Position numbers and translations under genes: made by a program. Of a stretch of DNA of 64,000 nt, positions 1 to 11,156 are shown piece after piece. This DNA is from Canna indica (Eukaryota; Streptophyta; Magnoliopsida; Zingiberales; Cannaceae). The notes below the pieces were generated by a model, which worked only from the letters and a program-made list of their open reading frames with translations, had not been told where the DNA came from and did no database searches. Location of the stretch: assembly GCA_034359265.1 (NCBI GenBank), contig CP136892.1:14494501-14558500 (forward strand). Reading direction: 5' to 3'. How positions within the stretch are numbered: position 1 is the first letter of the stretch; each line of letters opens with the position of its first letter.

Positions 1-143
1 TTATTTATCGCTTCCGCATTCATTCATCAAATTGGAAATCGCCTAACTAATCTAAGAAAAAGGATTAAAAGTGAAATTAGGCGAATCGATTTAGTAAACA
101 CACTATTCACCCCCCCCCCTCTAGTGTCGTCATTTATCCAACA
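1..143 (+). repeat. 3' end of left LTR of the copia-type element
   Basis: These 143 bases repeat 6706-6850 with few changes, apart from a longer C run before CTAGTGTCG. They end in CCAACA, the inverse of the TGTTGG that opens the right LTR. Confidence 0.9.
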
Positions 144-145
144 AT

Positions 146-157
146 TGGTATCAGAGC
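146..157 (+). promoter_or_regulatory. Primer binding site, initiator tRNA-Met type
   Basis: TGGTATCAGAGC lies two bases after the LTR end. This is the usual plant copia priming site, complementary to the 3' end of initiator tRNA-Met. Confidence 0.9.
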
Positions 158-210
158 GGGTCATAGATTGTGATTTCACCATCCCTTCTACAATTCGTCT
201 CGATCTAGAA

Positions 211-1020
211 ATGGCTCTAGAGTCGGTAGCGTCTAGACCTCCTAGGTTCGATAAGTTAAACTTTGGTCTTTGGAAAGGAAGACTGTATACATTCTTAAAG
301 ACTCAAGGTTTAGGGGTATTTAATATGGTAAAGTCAAAATACATAGAACCTAAGGAAAAAATGGATGCATGGACCCAAGAACAAATTAGCATGTTTGAGT
401 TAAATGCCAAAGCTGAAATTTGTTTATATTGTTCTTTGGATGATAAGATTTTTAAAAAGATAATGCATTGTACTTCCGCTTTCGAGATTTGGGCTACTTT
501 AAATATGCTTTATAATTATGCAAAAACCGAAGAGCTCAAAACATTTGATGAGGAGAGTGATGATAATTGTCATCCACCCAATACTAACATAGTTTTTGAA
601 GCCCACTGTGTCTCCAGTCATAGGAGCACCAAGAGTCGGAAGAGAAAGATGATATGTCACTTATGCAATGAGAAAGGGCACGTGAAAAAAAATTGCCCTA
701 GTATGAAGAGCAAGGCAAGAAGGAGGTCAAATTCTTCCACACACTCATGTGCATCAAGTGAAGCATCCTCACACCATAATCACGAAGTCAATATCATGAA
801 CGTTGATGAGGAGATATGTGGTTCTTCCTCTAGTCATGGTAATAATGGCAGTATTAATTCATCTAGTTCTCATGATTTTCTTTATGATGAATTAATGAAT
901 GAATATAAAAGCATGTATGCCTTGCTTGTTAGAAAAGATAAAGACAACAAAAAATTGAAGAAAGAAAATACAAATCTTAGCTCTCAATTACATGATGCAA
1001 AATTAGAAAATGAAATGAAG
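211..1020 (+). pseudogene. Copia gag, N-terminal part, ended by plastid insertion
   Basis: The ATG at 211 opens a protein of the UBN2/copia gag family (FDKLNFGLWKGRL, then a helical capsid-like region). A CCHC zinc knuckle follows (CHLCNEKGHVKKNC, about residues 150-163 from this ATG) and then a Ser/His-rich linker and the start of a coiled coil. An open frame extends upstream to a GTG at 124, but that lies in the LTR, so ATG 211 is preferred. The capsid region looks short: the text jumps from the expected helical part (LYNYAKTEE) straight to an acidic linker, suggesting an internal deletion. The frame stops at 1021 where plastid DNA begins. The C-terminal part resumes at 1417 in the same frame. 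Confidence 0.8.
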
Positions 1021-1416
1021 TAGTTAATGGTGGGGTTACCATTATCCTTTTTCTTGTATGTATTCCTAAGAAAAGGAATTTGTCCATTTTATTTTTCGAG
1101 GTCTCAAAAAAGGGGTGTGGAAACACATAGGAACTCTTGAATGGAAATTGAAAAGAAATGTAGCTCCAGTTCCTTCGGAAATGGTAAGATCTTTGGCGCA
1201 AGAAGAAGGGGTGATCCATATCATCTTGACTTGGTTCTGCTTCCCCTCTTTTTTTAACAATACCGAGTCGGGTTCTTCTCCTACCAGTATCGAATAGAAC
1301 ATGCTAAACAAAATCTTCTTCATGTAAAACCCGCTCGATTTAGATCGGGAAAATCGTACGGATTTTATGAAACCATGTGCTATGGCTCGAATCCGTAGTC
1401 AATCCTATTTCCGAAG
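1021..1416. other. Plastid-derived DNA (NUPT), rps12-trnV-GAC spacer of the inverted repeat
   Basis: The text from TTAATGGTGGGG to CCTATTTCCGA matches, from my knowledge of plant plastomes, the spacer between rps12 and trnV-GAC in the inverted repeat. Recognisable stretches are the one around CCTTCGGAAATGGTAAGATC and the one around CGAATCCGTAGTCAATCC. It holds no complete plastid gene. It interrupts the gag of the copia-type element. Its length, about 396 bases, is a multiple of three, but it carries stop codons in frame. The right joint shares AAG with the gag side, consistent with end joining. I could not align it to a plastome here. Confidence 0.8.
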
Positions 1417-1935
1417 CTAAGAATTAGTGTCAACAATCCATGTCATGATACTTTAAGTATTGACACTAAGGATTTGAAAAATGAAAATGACATATTGAAG
1501 AATGAAAATAGCATGTTGAAAACTCAATTGCATGTTATTCATAAATCAATGAATGATTTGAAAAATGAGGTTCAAAATCTAAACAAGAAAATGAATGAAA
1601 TGAAAAATATTTCCTCATTTAAGAATTTTAGTAGAAATGATTTTTCAAAAAGGAATGTTCATGCTAATGTTAAAACTCATGTTAAACATTCCACTATTAA
1701 ACCTCATGTTCAAAATAAAAAGGTTTCATCTAAGAATGCTCATGTTCATCATGCCTCCTATGTCAAGCATTCTAACACTAAATTTAATGTCCATACTAAA
1801 AATAAAAAGAAAAAGTTTCATGGACATTGCTTTTGTTGTGGTATATATGGTCATGCCATACATGATTGTGCATTCAAAAGAAATCCAAGTGTTGCTAAGA
1901 CACTTTGGATTCCTAGGTCATCTAACCCCCAATGA
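1417..1935 (+). pseudogene. Copia gag, C-terminal part with second zinc knuckle
   Basis: The same reading frame as the gag part before the plastid insert resumes. A long coiled coil (repeated KNEN/LKNE blocks from 1474) is followed by a His/Lys/Asn-rich linker and a second CCHC knuckle, CFCCGIYGHAIHDC, near 1826-1870. The end is a TGA after SSNPQ at about 1933. In intact copia elements the protease would follow here, but no protease motif is seen. The two knuckles and the long coiled coil suggest RNA packaging by a self-assembling coat protein. With the insertion in place it cannot be made as one product. Confidence 0.75.
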
Positions 1936-4900
1936 CCCAAAGTCATTTGGGTACCAAAAATATCATGCTCTTTTGTAGGGGGAGGTACCACACAAGGGTG
2001 AGATGAAGGTGGTTGATTGAAGTTGTTTGAGGATTCAAAGATTGAACCATTTCAAAGTTGCAACTTCAAGTCATCTAGATGCCTATGGTAAAGTTGGCAT
2101 CAAACACATTGGTATCATCTCCTATATCTCATTGCTTAAAATTATAGTTGGAGTTTGATATGTACCTAATATTAGTTGATTTCCCCGCTCTTAACATCTT
2201 TCAAAAACATTTTTGATTTTTTGGTTTCCCGGTCTCTTCGGAGACCTAGGTGGCCTGTAATGGGCCTAAGCGACCTTGCGGTTTTAAATCGTAGGCACAT
2301 TGTGGGCTTTCGGTTTTCAACCAATAGGAAGGGTTGGAGATAATATTTTTCATTCATTATTTTTTTTATCTCTAAAAATTCGTTTTGGTTTCATGATGAT
2401 TTTATTTGAAACGAATTTGAAACCATTTAGCAAAGTAATCTTTGATAATGAAACTTGATGCCTATCTTTGCTTTTTGGTTGAGTTAGCTTGCTAAGTAGC
2501 TAAATTTTCTCTAGAATATTAGTATAGCTTACTTGCAAGTTATAAACATGTTAGGAAGGCTAATTAGTAAGAAAAATATTAGTTTGGCTAAATCATCATG
2601 AATATGGTATAACCTTGATAAATTCAAAATCTTAGTGTTATACCTCAATGTTTGAGATTAAAGTATGTCTCTATACTCATGATGGTAATTGCATGTTAAA
2701 ACCTTTAAATTCTCATGAGTAGGTAGAATATTAGCACTTAGGCAAATTTCATCAAATGAAACTTGCTCTAGGTTGATACTTGCTATTAGAGACATTCATT
2801 TAAGTCCAAACTAGTTAAACATAGGTAGAGATCTTACTCTTTAAATATTTCACAATTTAAGATCTATTAGATTCATTTAGATATCATGAAAACTAATTTA
2901 AAATGAATCTTTTACTATCTAGCATAAGTTAAGGTTTTATTTGAAACTTTGCATTAAACTTGTGCTATTTAGTAAATTAGCTTGCTAGTAGTCTTATTAT
3001 TTCATTATGATACTAATGAAGTCTACTTGCAAGTTAAAAATTAGAAAGCTATGCTATCTAGAAGTAAATGAAAATGAAAATGAAAAAGTTGGGCAAATTT
3101 TCAAGAAAAAAGGTATGATTTTGATTTTGCAAAAATCTTTGAAAAATAATTGAATTTTCATGTTTAATGATGTCTCTATACTCATGATGGATGTTGCATG
3201 ATAAATACATGAATTTTCATGAGTAGGAAAGTTTATGATAACTAGGTAATTTCCATTGAATGAAATTGGGCTAGTTTGATATTTCTTATTAGAGACCTTA
3301 GTTTGAGTAAACATCAAACAAACATGTTTAGATACACATATCACAAAGGTCTAGAAAGTTAAAATTAAAAATTCATGTCTAGATGAACAATGTGATATTT
3401 ATATCACATTAGGGGACTTAAGCTTGAAAAGCTTGGTCCAAGTCAACAAACCACAATTGGTATCAATTGACTTGGATATTTCATTTTAAGTCCAAATCTT
3501 CATAAACATGTTTAGAAATAGGTATGACATGTTTCCATGGACTTAGAATGACAAATTAATATGGATATGGATAAATTGACAATTGAGGTTAATTCATGCA
3601 AATCTCTTTTGAACCTTGTTGACTCAAGTCAACAAGTTGACCTAAAGGTCTCACTTTCAATCCATATTTGAGAAACATGTTTAGATTTACTCATGTTAGG
3701 TATTCATAGGTTTAAACTTGAAAAATCATGAGTAAATGTTAAGATTGAAACTTGACAAGTTTCATAAAAATTAATTTAGTTTTGAATGAAACCATGCTAG
3801 GTTGATATCTTGACTTAAGGACAAAATTTTTATTTCAAACTTGACATATACTCTTTACATGACCATCATGTGGTGTCATGAAAGTTTGAATGAAAATTAA
3901 AAATTTTTAAGAAAAACTAAAATTTATAAAAATACCACTTCAATCTACAATTGGTATCAAATTTTACTTATTTCTACAAAAATATAAAAAAATCTTTTTT
4001 AGGTGATTCTTGAAACTACACCTTCATTGAAAAATCTAGTTTCTTAAGTAAAAATTTTAAAACATTTCATCAAGAATCTAATTTATAATGAATTTTTAAA
4101 GTTGGATTCCAAAACTCAAAGTATCATCCTAAATTGAAATATCAATCTTTCTATACTTTGATTTTTCTTCAAAAACTTCAATAAAACCTCGTGTACACCA
4201 TTTGGATTCTAATTCTAATATCATTCACACATTTTCATGATTAAAATCATTTCTAGGAATGATTTTGATATTTTGGATGATAGCTAGGATCCATTTATTT
4301 ATTTGAAAATAATATAGGATGAAAAATGAACTTTGATTTTTAAATTCATTTTGAGTTCAAATTTGATACATGCATTTCAAACGACTATTCAATAATTGGT
4401 ATCAAAAATTTTCATCCCACAATTGGTATCAAAATGAGCATTCTATATTTGGTATCAAAAATCTTCATCCAAAAATTGGTACCAAATTTTTCATTGAAAA
4501 TATGGTTTATGTATAAACTTAAAAGTTTGATTTTTGAAAATTTGAAGTATAGGTTGACCTAAGTCAACAAAATACCTTAAAGAAATTTTATCTTAAGCTC
4601 TAACTTGATTCATAGACTTACATTCTCTCATGTTTAATGTCTACATGCCTAAGTTAGAAAAAAACATGAGTAGATAGCAAATCTTGATACTTAGCCATTT
4701 TCATGTTTTCATGCTTATCTCAAATGAAAACGTGCTAAGTTCATTTTTGGATCAAATGATATTAGTTTCACTTCAAACTTGACATGCATGATTTAAATGT
4801 CTATAACTTTGGTATTTTGAAAGTTCGAATGAAATCTAAAATGTCATGAAAATGATGTTCTTGAGTGGATACATGATTTACTTTTGAATTGTATCTATCT

Positions 4901-5282
4901 TTTCTTCTATCATGTATGAATTTTGTTTTCATATCAAATATTGTTTTCCATCCCTTTGATTGAAACTTTCATGTTTCATGAAAAATACTCCTTAGAGTTT
5001 CAATCTCGTGTTTTGTGCTTCATCCCTTTGAGTAGATAGCCTCTCTTGCCCTTTTTGATTGATGTCAAAAGGGGGAGAAGAGTATGGATAAAGGGGGAGA
5101 ATAGTATAGGTCAAAAGGGGGATAAGTGTATAAGAAAAAAGGGGAGAAAAATATAGGAAATCCATGCATATAGATAGGTGGAGTTTATCTTATAGATATG
5201 CATGTTGATAGGAGGAGAAATCCCTAAGTTGATATCCTTATGCTTTATTGTATATATTTTTTCAAGGATGTTTGTCATCATC
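1936..5282. other. Non-coding internal region of the copia-type element
   Basis: About 3.3 kb of AT-rich DNA without a credible gene. It contains several copies of ATTGGTATCA-like words between 3450 and 4480 and four purine-rich tracts (GGGGGAGA-type) between 5069 and 5150. Short phrases such as the one around TCTCTATACTCATGATGG recur (2670, 3174), suggesting old internal duplications. Confidence 0.7.
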
Positions 5283-5296
5283 AAAAAGGGGAAGAT
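5283..5296 (+). promoter_or_regulatory. Polypurine tract of the copia-type element
   Basis: AAAAAGGGGAAGAT directly precedes the TGTTGG that opens the right LTR. Confidence 0.8.
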
Positions 5297-5745
5297 TGTT
5301 GGCTTTAGGTTTTCAACCTTAGCGTTAATCTCGATCTTAATGGTTTTGATGATAACAAACATAGAACTAATGATTTCATTGAAAATATGTTTTAGGTTCC
5401 ATATCGACTAGCGTTTGATGTCCTCGATCGGATAAATCGGAGAAATCGCAAAATCAAAAGGACATTGATCGTCGCGCTCGGGTTCGACGCGGAGTTTCTC
5501 GAAGATTGACAAGTGCACCAAAATCGCATTGGACGAGCTCAAAGATCCATGGAAAGCTCTGCGTCATGATGTTCGTTGAAAGACGGAACCCGAAAATGAA
5601 GCGCGGAAGAAATAGGCTGAAGAAGTAACATTCAGCCTAGGTTCGGTCGACCGGTCGGACGACCGAGCGAAGGTAAAAAAAAAGTAGCAGAGCTACTTCG
5701 GTCGACTAAGCGGTTGACCGATGGAAGCCCAAAATGGGCAGTAGC

Positions 5746-6015
5746 TCGGGCGGTCGACCGACCTGCTGATACCCGCGATGCAAGATCGCGTCGGTCGACC
5801 GATAGGGTCGACCGAATGGTTAAAGAATCGGGTCGAGGCTGGCGGTCGACCGACCTGCATATGAGCTGCGACGCAATACCACGTCGGTCGACCGGCGGGT
5901 CGACCGAAGATCATGGGTCGCGCGATCTGCGTCTGGCGGTCGACCGACCACAGGGTAAACAAAAGCGGTCGAATGATTGGTCGACCGATGCTTCGACCGG
6001 CGCTTCAACCGGCGG
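5746..6015 (+). repeat. U3 tandem repeats rich in the palindrome GGTCGACC
   Basis: Three units of about 93 bases begin with GGCGGTCGACCGACC (about 5748, 5840 and 5934). GGTCGACC or a one-base variant occurs about nine times between 5640 and 6000, just upstream of the TATA box, so it may be an enhancer-like array. Open frames on both strands here are by-products of the repeat. Confidence 0.75.
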
Positions 6016-6064
6016 CCTGTAATTGATAGTTTTCTATTCGTTGAACGCCGTTTCTTCACCTGGG

Positions 6065-6072
6065 TATAAATA
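6065..6072 (+). promoter_or_regulatory. TATA box of the copia-type LTR
   Basis: TATAAATA lies between CCTGGG and CCCAGG, which form a short inverted repeat around it, about 780 bases before the LTR end. Confidence 0.6.
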
Positions 6073-7469
6073 CACCCAGGTATGATTCATTTGATCTTCT
6101 TCCTTCTCTATTACAGATTTTATTGAGCTATAAAAAGGAAGATCAAAGTCTTCCAAAGATTGATCAAGCACGCTCTGCTACTTCCACGAGTTCTTCTTCA
6201 AGCGTCGTTTGCTTCCTCAACTCGGGATTTTATTTAAGCTCAACGACTTGACGAGTTGGAGGTTTTGAAAGTCTGAAAAGAGTAGTTAATATTGTATTTA
6301 TCATTTAGCTCTTTTCATTGTGTATTTTACCGTTATTTGAACGTTTATTAGTTTTTGGTTTGTAGAAGACCTTGTGATTAGGTCTTGGTTGTGTGAAGTG
6401 GTTACCTGATTTTAGGTTTAAAGCCACTTGTGTAATTTGAGTGTTTACTATGATTAGTTTAGTTATCCCTTAGGGTTGATGTGGGATAAGTGTTCTCGAC
6501 AAGAAGACGGAGACTTCCTGGTGTGGAAGTACCTTAGGTCGAGAGTGAGACTATCCGGTGCAAAGTCCTCTGTGTAAGGGAAACCGAATTAATCTAGTGA
6601 AGCTAGTTTGGAAATCCTAAGCGGGGTGCTTAGGTAGTGGAGTAGGCATTGGGGCCGAACCACTATAAATTCTGTATTTGCGTTGATTTCTTGTTTGCGT
6701 TAATTGCTTAATTATTTATCGTTTCCACATTCATTCATCAAATTGCAAATCACCTAACTAATCTAAGAAAAAGGATTAAAAGTGAAATTAGGCGAATCGA
6801 TTTAGTAAACACACTATTCACCCCCCTCTAGTGTCGCCATTTATCCAACAGTCATCAGCGTTCCCAGTCTGTATCATATGATTCTAGGACCGACGTCCTT
6901 GAATAAATTGGAAGCAATTGTACCCACTCAACACCAGGTAAATAAAATTTCCCATCTCGAAAATAGAAGTGGGTATACTCCATGCCAACCAAAAGGGAGC
7001 CTGAACGTGCTAAAATCAATGCCTCATATCAAAATCAAAGAAAGACTCTAACGACTAAAGATATTCTCAACCATCAGAGGTAAGCAACCGGTAAAGGATT
7101 CCAAGCCAAGCCCAAGGCGTCGCACACAGACAAAACCCAGCTCAACTCTTCAAAGAACTCAACATGTGATCAAATCGTCATCCTTTCTGTATGCATAATT
7201 CCCCTATTACTTAATAAAAATTACATTTCTTGCATATTCTCTCTGTATATGCCCAAGAAACTCAGTGGTGATCTCATCGCTTTAACGAGTACCTCATTGT
7301 TTTAAAGACCTCACGCGCAGTCCTACCTAACGCTCTTCGGCGAGTTCAAAACTCTCGCACACACTTCTTGACTAACACAGTTGTCACCTTTGGTCTCGAA
7401 GCATGAATGCTCTACTCAGTGACCAAAACTCGATTTACACCGGTCTGGCTCGCCAACCTCAGTGCCTAT

Positions 7470-7957
7470 TACACAACTCCTCGCGAGCGATTTCGTATTT
7501 CCCTCCCCAACGAGCTCGGCTTGAACCGCCGATTGCAGTCTTCGGCCCCTAGAGTCGTCACTTCCGACCTGAGAGCACTTACATAACTCCTCGCGAGCGG
7601 TTCCACCTCATGCTCCCCAGCGAGCTCGGCCTAAACCCTTAAGTGTAGTCCTCGGCCCCTAAAGTCATCACTTCCGGCCTCAGAGCCCTTACATAACTCC
7701 TCGCGAGCAGTTTTTCCTTACACTCCCCAGCGAGCTCGACCTAAACCCCTCGAGTGCAGTCCTCGGCCCTTAGAATCATCACTTCCGACCTCAGACCCCT
7801 TACATAACTCCTCACGAGCGGTTCCACCTTACGCTCCCCAACGAGCTCGGCCTGAACCCCCAAGTGTAGTCCTCGTCCCCTAGAGCCGTTACTATCGGTC
7901 TCAGAGCCCTTACATGATTTCTCACGAGTGGTTCTGCCTTTCACTCCCCACTTCTCA
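7470..7957 (+). repeat. 110-bp tandem repeat, about 4.4 copies
   Basis: Units start with TTACATAACTCCTCGCGAGC-like text at about 7469, 7580, 7690, 7800 and 7910. Each unit contains CCCCAGCGAGCTCGGCC and a segment near GTAGTCCTCGGCCCCTAGAG. The last unit is partial. Tandem arrays of this kind are frequent in the 3' untranslated part of Tat/Ogre elements. Confidence 0.85.
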
Positions 7958-8171
7958 AACCGCCAAAGAAACGACTTTTTGAAGGAGGTTCAACTTCAAA
8001 ACAAGATTCTCCCATCAAGAGAAGCCAAGTACTACAGGCAAAACAAACAAAAGTATGAAGCAAAGGAGAGCTATTATAATAAACCCACGAAGGGGCTAGC
8101 AATTCACCGGAAGCCACAAGCCATTGAAGACAACATATGACCCACACAAGGACAATTACAAAAATGTTCAA

Positions 8172-10130
8172 TCACCAACATTCTTTGAAGCTATCAACTC
8201 CAGAAAAATTAGGTCCAGGAGCAAAGAATTGAGCATGCTCAATAGCCCTCTTGAAACCCTTACTATACAAAGTTAGACCAGCATCCCACCAACGGTCTAT
8301 TGCTATCTGTTGATATTCCTTCACCTCGACTCGCTGACGAGCAACCTCCTCCTCAGATGCCTTCAATCGAGCGGTCAATTCGGCAACAACAAGATTTAAA
8401 CACTCGATCTCACGGTCCTTCGCTCTCCTGGCCCTAGTTAGTTCAATCTTCGATAGCTCCGCTTCCCACATATAGGCAACAGACTTGTTTGATTCAAACT
8501 GCTCCACCCTATTGGCCATATCCAAAAACTGAGCCCACATCTCCTATCTTTCAGTCGAATAGACTGGGTTCTCCGGGCAGTAAGAAAATCTCGTGTATGG
8601 GATCAAGGCTAGTCGATGGCCCGGCAATGGAGAATCTCCGGCGGACCTTATGCCCGGAACAGGAGCATTCTTTCTCCGCAGGACCCTTCCCTCGGGGAAT
8701 GAGGTATCTGGATTCCTAGTTTGCTCCTTGGAATGTAAGACGGGAGCAGAGGCGGTTGAATCAGAAGAACTTGACAACTCCACTAAACCCGACAATCGAG
8801 GGCTTATAACTCCTGCATCTAGAGTCTCCAAATTCTCCGACAAGGGAAAATCCAGGGTTAGCAATGATGATGGATGGCTTGGCCCTGAGGGGAATTCATC
8901 TACCAATGATTTCCTCCCCTTACCAATAACGGGGGTACTACACCTTCTTCTCCTGAAGCATCCATGGAAAATTGTCTCGTCCAACATAGACGACAACTTC
9001 CCTGCAATATGTTTTCGTCAAAAAAGATAGCAAGAGCTACCCAGCAAATGCCTTTTAGTGAGGCACCTACCTATATAAGCTGAAATCGGAATCCCCTCCA
9101 AGTCTCTCTTCAACATCTCCTTAGAGAAAAAAGATTCGGAGGGGCCGCACTTGATCAAAAAATCCACAATGTGGCTTTCTTTGGCCGAAAGATCTCCCTC
9201 TTTCACATGACCAATCGGCATGTGATCTTCAGTCCAAGACAGAGGGAACATCTCCTTTCGGAAGGTAGGGTCCAGGTAAAATGGGCACATGCAGGTTTCG
9301 ATTTTACTTTGAAAAAATACTCTTTGAAGTTCTAATAAGAACTCTGGAACGAATTGAAGAGCATTTTTCCTGATACACCATTAAGCGACACCAAAACTCC
9401 TCTTTGAGAACCGATTATGTGGAAGAAGAAGAAAAACACACAAAGGCTTGGCTCGAGGCTTAGACACTGCATCAGGATCTCAAAACAACGGATTGCCGCC
9501 CAGCTATTGGGATGCAGTTACGAGGGGGCTACATTCGCTTGATTTAGTATCCTACACTTGAAGTCTGTGAAGGGAAAGTGAACCCTAAGTTCCCCAAACA
9601 AGACTCGATACATAAACACATATCCATATCTCCATGATGGAAAATCCTGTCCGAAGAAGAACTGGGAAGGCAATCGAAGGAATCCTCGTTATCACAACGG
9701 GATATTTTTACTCTATCCTGAAAGGCATGAATGTTGCCCAGGCTAGTCATCACCGAGCTCTCTCGGCGTATCTTATGAGAAACCCATGAGTAAGGTCGGG
9801 AATCCTCTTCAACGGCCTTGCCACCGGCACGGTCCTGGGCTGAGCAAGGACCTTTAAAATAGAAGAAGCTAGAAATCGGAAAGACTCACTTGTCGCTAGG
9901 AAAAACCTTAAAGCACCAAGACAACCGAAAGTGCGAAAAACCTGGAGAACGATGGGAGAAATATTTGCTTTAAAGACAATAAACCCCTCATCAGATGGAC
10001 AACAACTACACCACAAGGCTAATCTCAGCCACTCAAACCACCTTGTGGCGGTTTTTTGGAAGACCGTGCAAGACCGTGGGAACACTTTCCTGTCATGATT
10101 ACTCCATCGAATCAAAAAGGCAAAAACCAA
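8172..10130 (-). pseudogene. Antisense ORF remains of the Tat-like element
   Basis: Reading from 10130 downward there are broken open stretches at 10130-9750, 9753-9544, 9290-9018, 8996-8544 and 8540-8172. The fourth and fifth share one frame and are separated only by a stop, and the third contains FPLSWTEDHMPIG. The last (122 codons) is a heptad-rich coiled coil (about residues 10-80). The arrangement resembles the plant proteins annotated as putative gypsy-type transposase, which are carried antisense in Tat elements. The sequence is too decayed for a firm family call and no catalytic motif is visible. The strand is opposite to the LTR, as expected for this lineage. It is not a working gene in this copy. 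Confidence 0.5.
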
Positions 10131-10691
10131 CCAAAGGACGCCACGAAAGGAAGTAGACCCTGCTAATAAGCCTCCATACTAATCCACGGGAGACGAGGAG
10201 GCATGACTAATGCGATAAAGATACGGAAACAAGATTCGCTCGAAGAAAAGACAAAGTTGTCATATATCAACTAAACTTGTCTTCCATTAGTCGCCCCAAC
10301 TCGGCCTCCTCGGTCATTCCCTTCAGCCCATCCTTTGTAGTTGTTCGTCTCGACATGGCTTCCATGAGTACTCGTATTAGCTCGACCTTCACGGTCGCTT
10401 ATTCTAGATTTCTTAACGACCAATCCTCTCTACCCGATCTCTACGGCCGTCCACTTCATTATGGCTTCTATAGTCTCTCGCTTCGATTCCAGCTTGGATT
10501 TAGCAGCCACCCACTTAACCTCTATAATCAAGCGCTCAAAAGCAATATCTAGCTCAACTTCCGTAGCTAGCAACTCAGTGTAACTCGATAAAGCACTCCA
10601 AAAACTCCTCAGAGATATCAAAAAAACAAAAGCTATCCCAACTTAAGAGCACGGCACATAGTCCCCAAACTCCAACCGAGCTCGGGGGCTA

Positions 10692-11156
10692 TGGACTAGA
10701 CTAGGACTATTAGGCCCAATCGGACTAAACCCAGCAACGCCCCACCATTCATTTCGGGCCGGACCAAGCGACTCCCCCCAGGGGCTAATAGTCCACACCC
10801 TCGAGGCAAACCAAGTGGCTCTGCCCGACCAAACAAGGACATTCACATCCTCTCCTATCACGAGGGATACGTCATTACAAATCCGTCATCTCCAAGATCA
10901 GCCTCGACCCATTCTGGGCAACATGCTCGTGAGATTGTTGGGCGGCATCATCACCTTAATCTATAATAAATATAGACATGACACATCTCAGTTAATCTTA
11001 ATTCCAATTTTCCATTACCTTTACCTTGGAGTCCCACCGACTTGAGCATCGGAGTTTCTTTTGCAGGTCCCCCCCCCTCCCCCTGCCGGCGTCAAACCAA
11101 ACAAGGAGAGACACTGAACCAGACCAGAAGGCCCCAACTCTCACACATGAACAACA
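10692..11156 (+). repeat. 3' LTR of the Tat-like element
   Basis: It starts TGGACTAGACTAGG after the purine-rich GAGCTCGGGGGCTA. It shares blocks with the LTRs at 43790 and 47620, for example GACTTGAGCATCGGAG and the run around GATCAGCCTCGACCCATTCTG. No primer binding site follows, so it is a 3' LTR. The right end is approximate. Confidence 0.6.

Larger units (their letters stand above)
1..6850 (+). mobile_element. Copia-type gag-only LTR retrotransposon (left LTR truncated by window edge)
   Basis: The right end of the left LTR (1-143) matches the right end of the 3' LTR (5297-6850). Next to the left LTR is a primer binding site for initiator tRNA-Met, and next to the right LTR a polypurine tract. 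The only coding remains are a UBN2/copia-type gag split in two. I see no protease, integrase, reverse transcriptase or RNase H in the 3.3 kb between gag and the 3' LTR, so the element is non-autonomous (TR-GAG-like). It must have moved with enzymes supplied by a relative. The right flank at 6851 continues as a Tat-like gypsy element, so this copy is nested in it. The matching target duplication on the left lies outside the window. Confidence 0.85.
5297..6850 (+). repeat. 3' LTR of the copia-type element (1554 bp)
   Basis: The LTR opens with TGTTGG and closes with CCAACA, and its last 145 bases repeat the left LTR. It contains a GC-rich tandem block (5746-6015), a TATA box at 6065 and a transcribed part after it. 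Confidence 0.9.
6851..11156 (+). mobile_element. 3' part of a Tat-like gypsy retrotransposon
   Basis: The parts, in order, are non-coding DNA, a 110-bp tandem array (7470-7957), antisense coding remains (8172-10130), a polypurine-like tract (about 10676-10691) and a 3' LTR (10692-11156). This order, with an antisense ORF between pol and the 3' LTR, is known for the Tat lineage of Ty3/gypsy elements. The 5' part, with gag and pol, is separated off by the copia-type element inserted at 6850 and lies outside the window. 6851-7469 has no gene. Confidence 0.65.

Noticed and set aside
1066..1323. Small frames in the plastid-derived insert
   Set aside because: The match is to a plastid intergenic spacer, with no known plastid gene and no sign of nuclear use.
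5693..6059. Open frames on both strands in the U3 of the copia-type LTR
   Set aside because: They follow from the absence of stops in the GGTCGACC tandem repeat. No family resemblance, and the codon content mirrors the repeat.
7741..7944. Minus-strand 67-codon frame in the 110-bp tandem array
   Set aside because: It spans repeat units only and its sequence is itself repetitive.
7470..7957. CRISPR-like regular spacing
   Set aside because: The 110-bp period has no distinct spacers, and the context is a plant retroelement.
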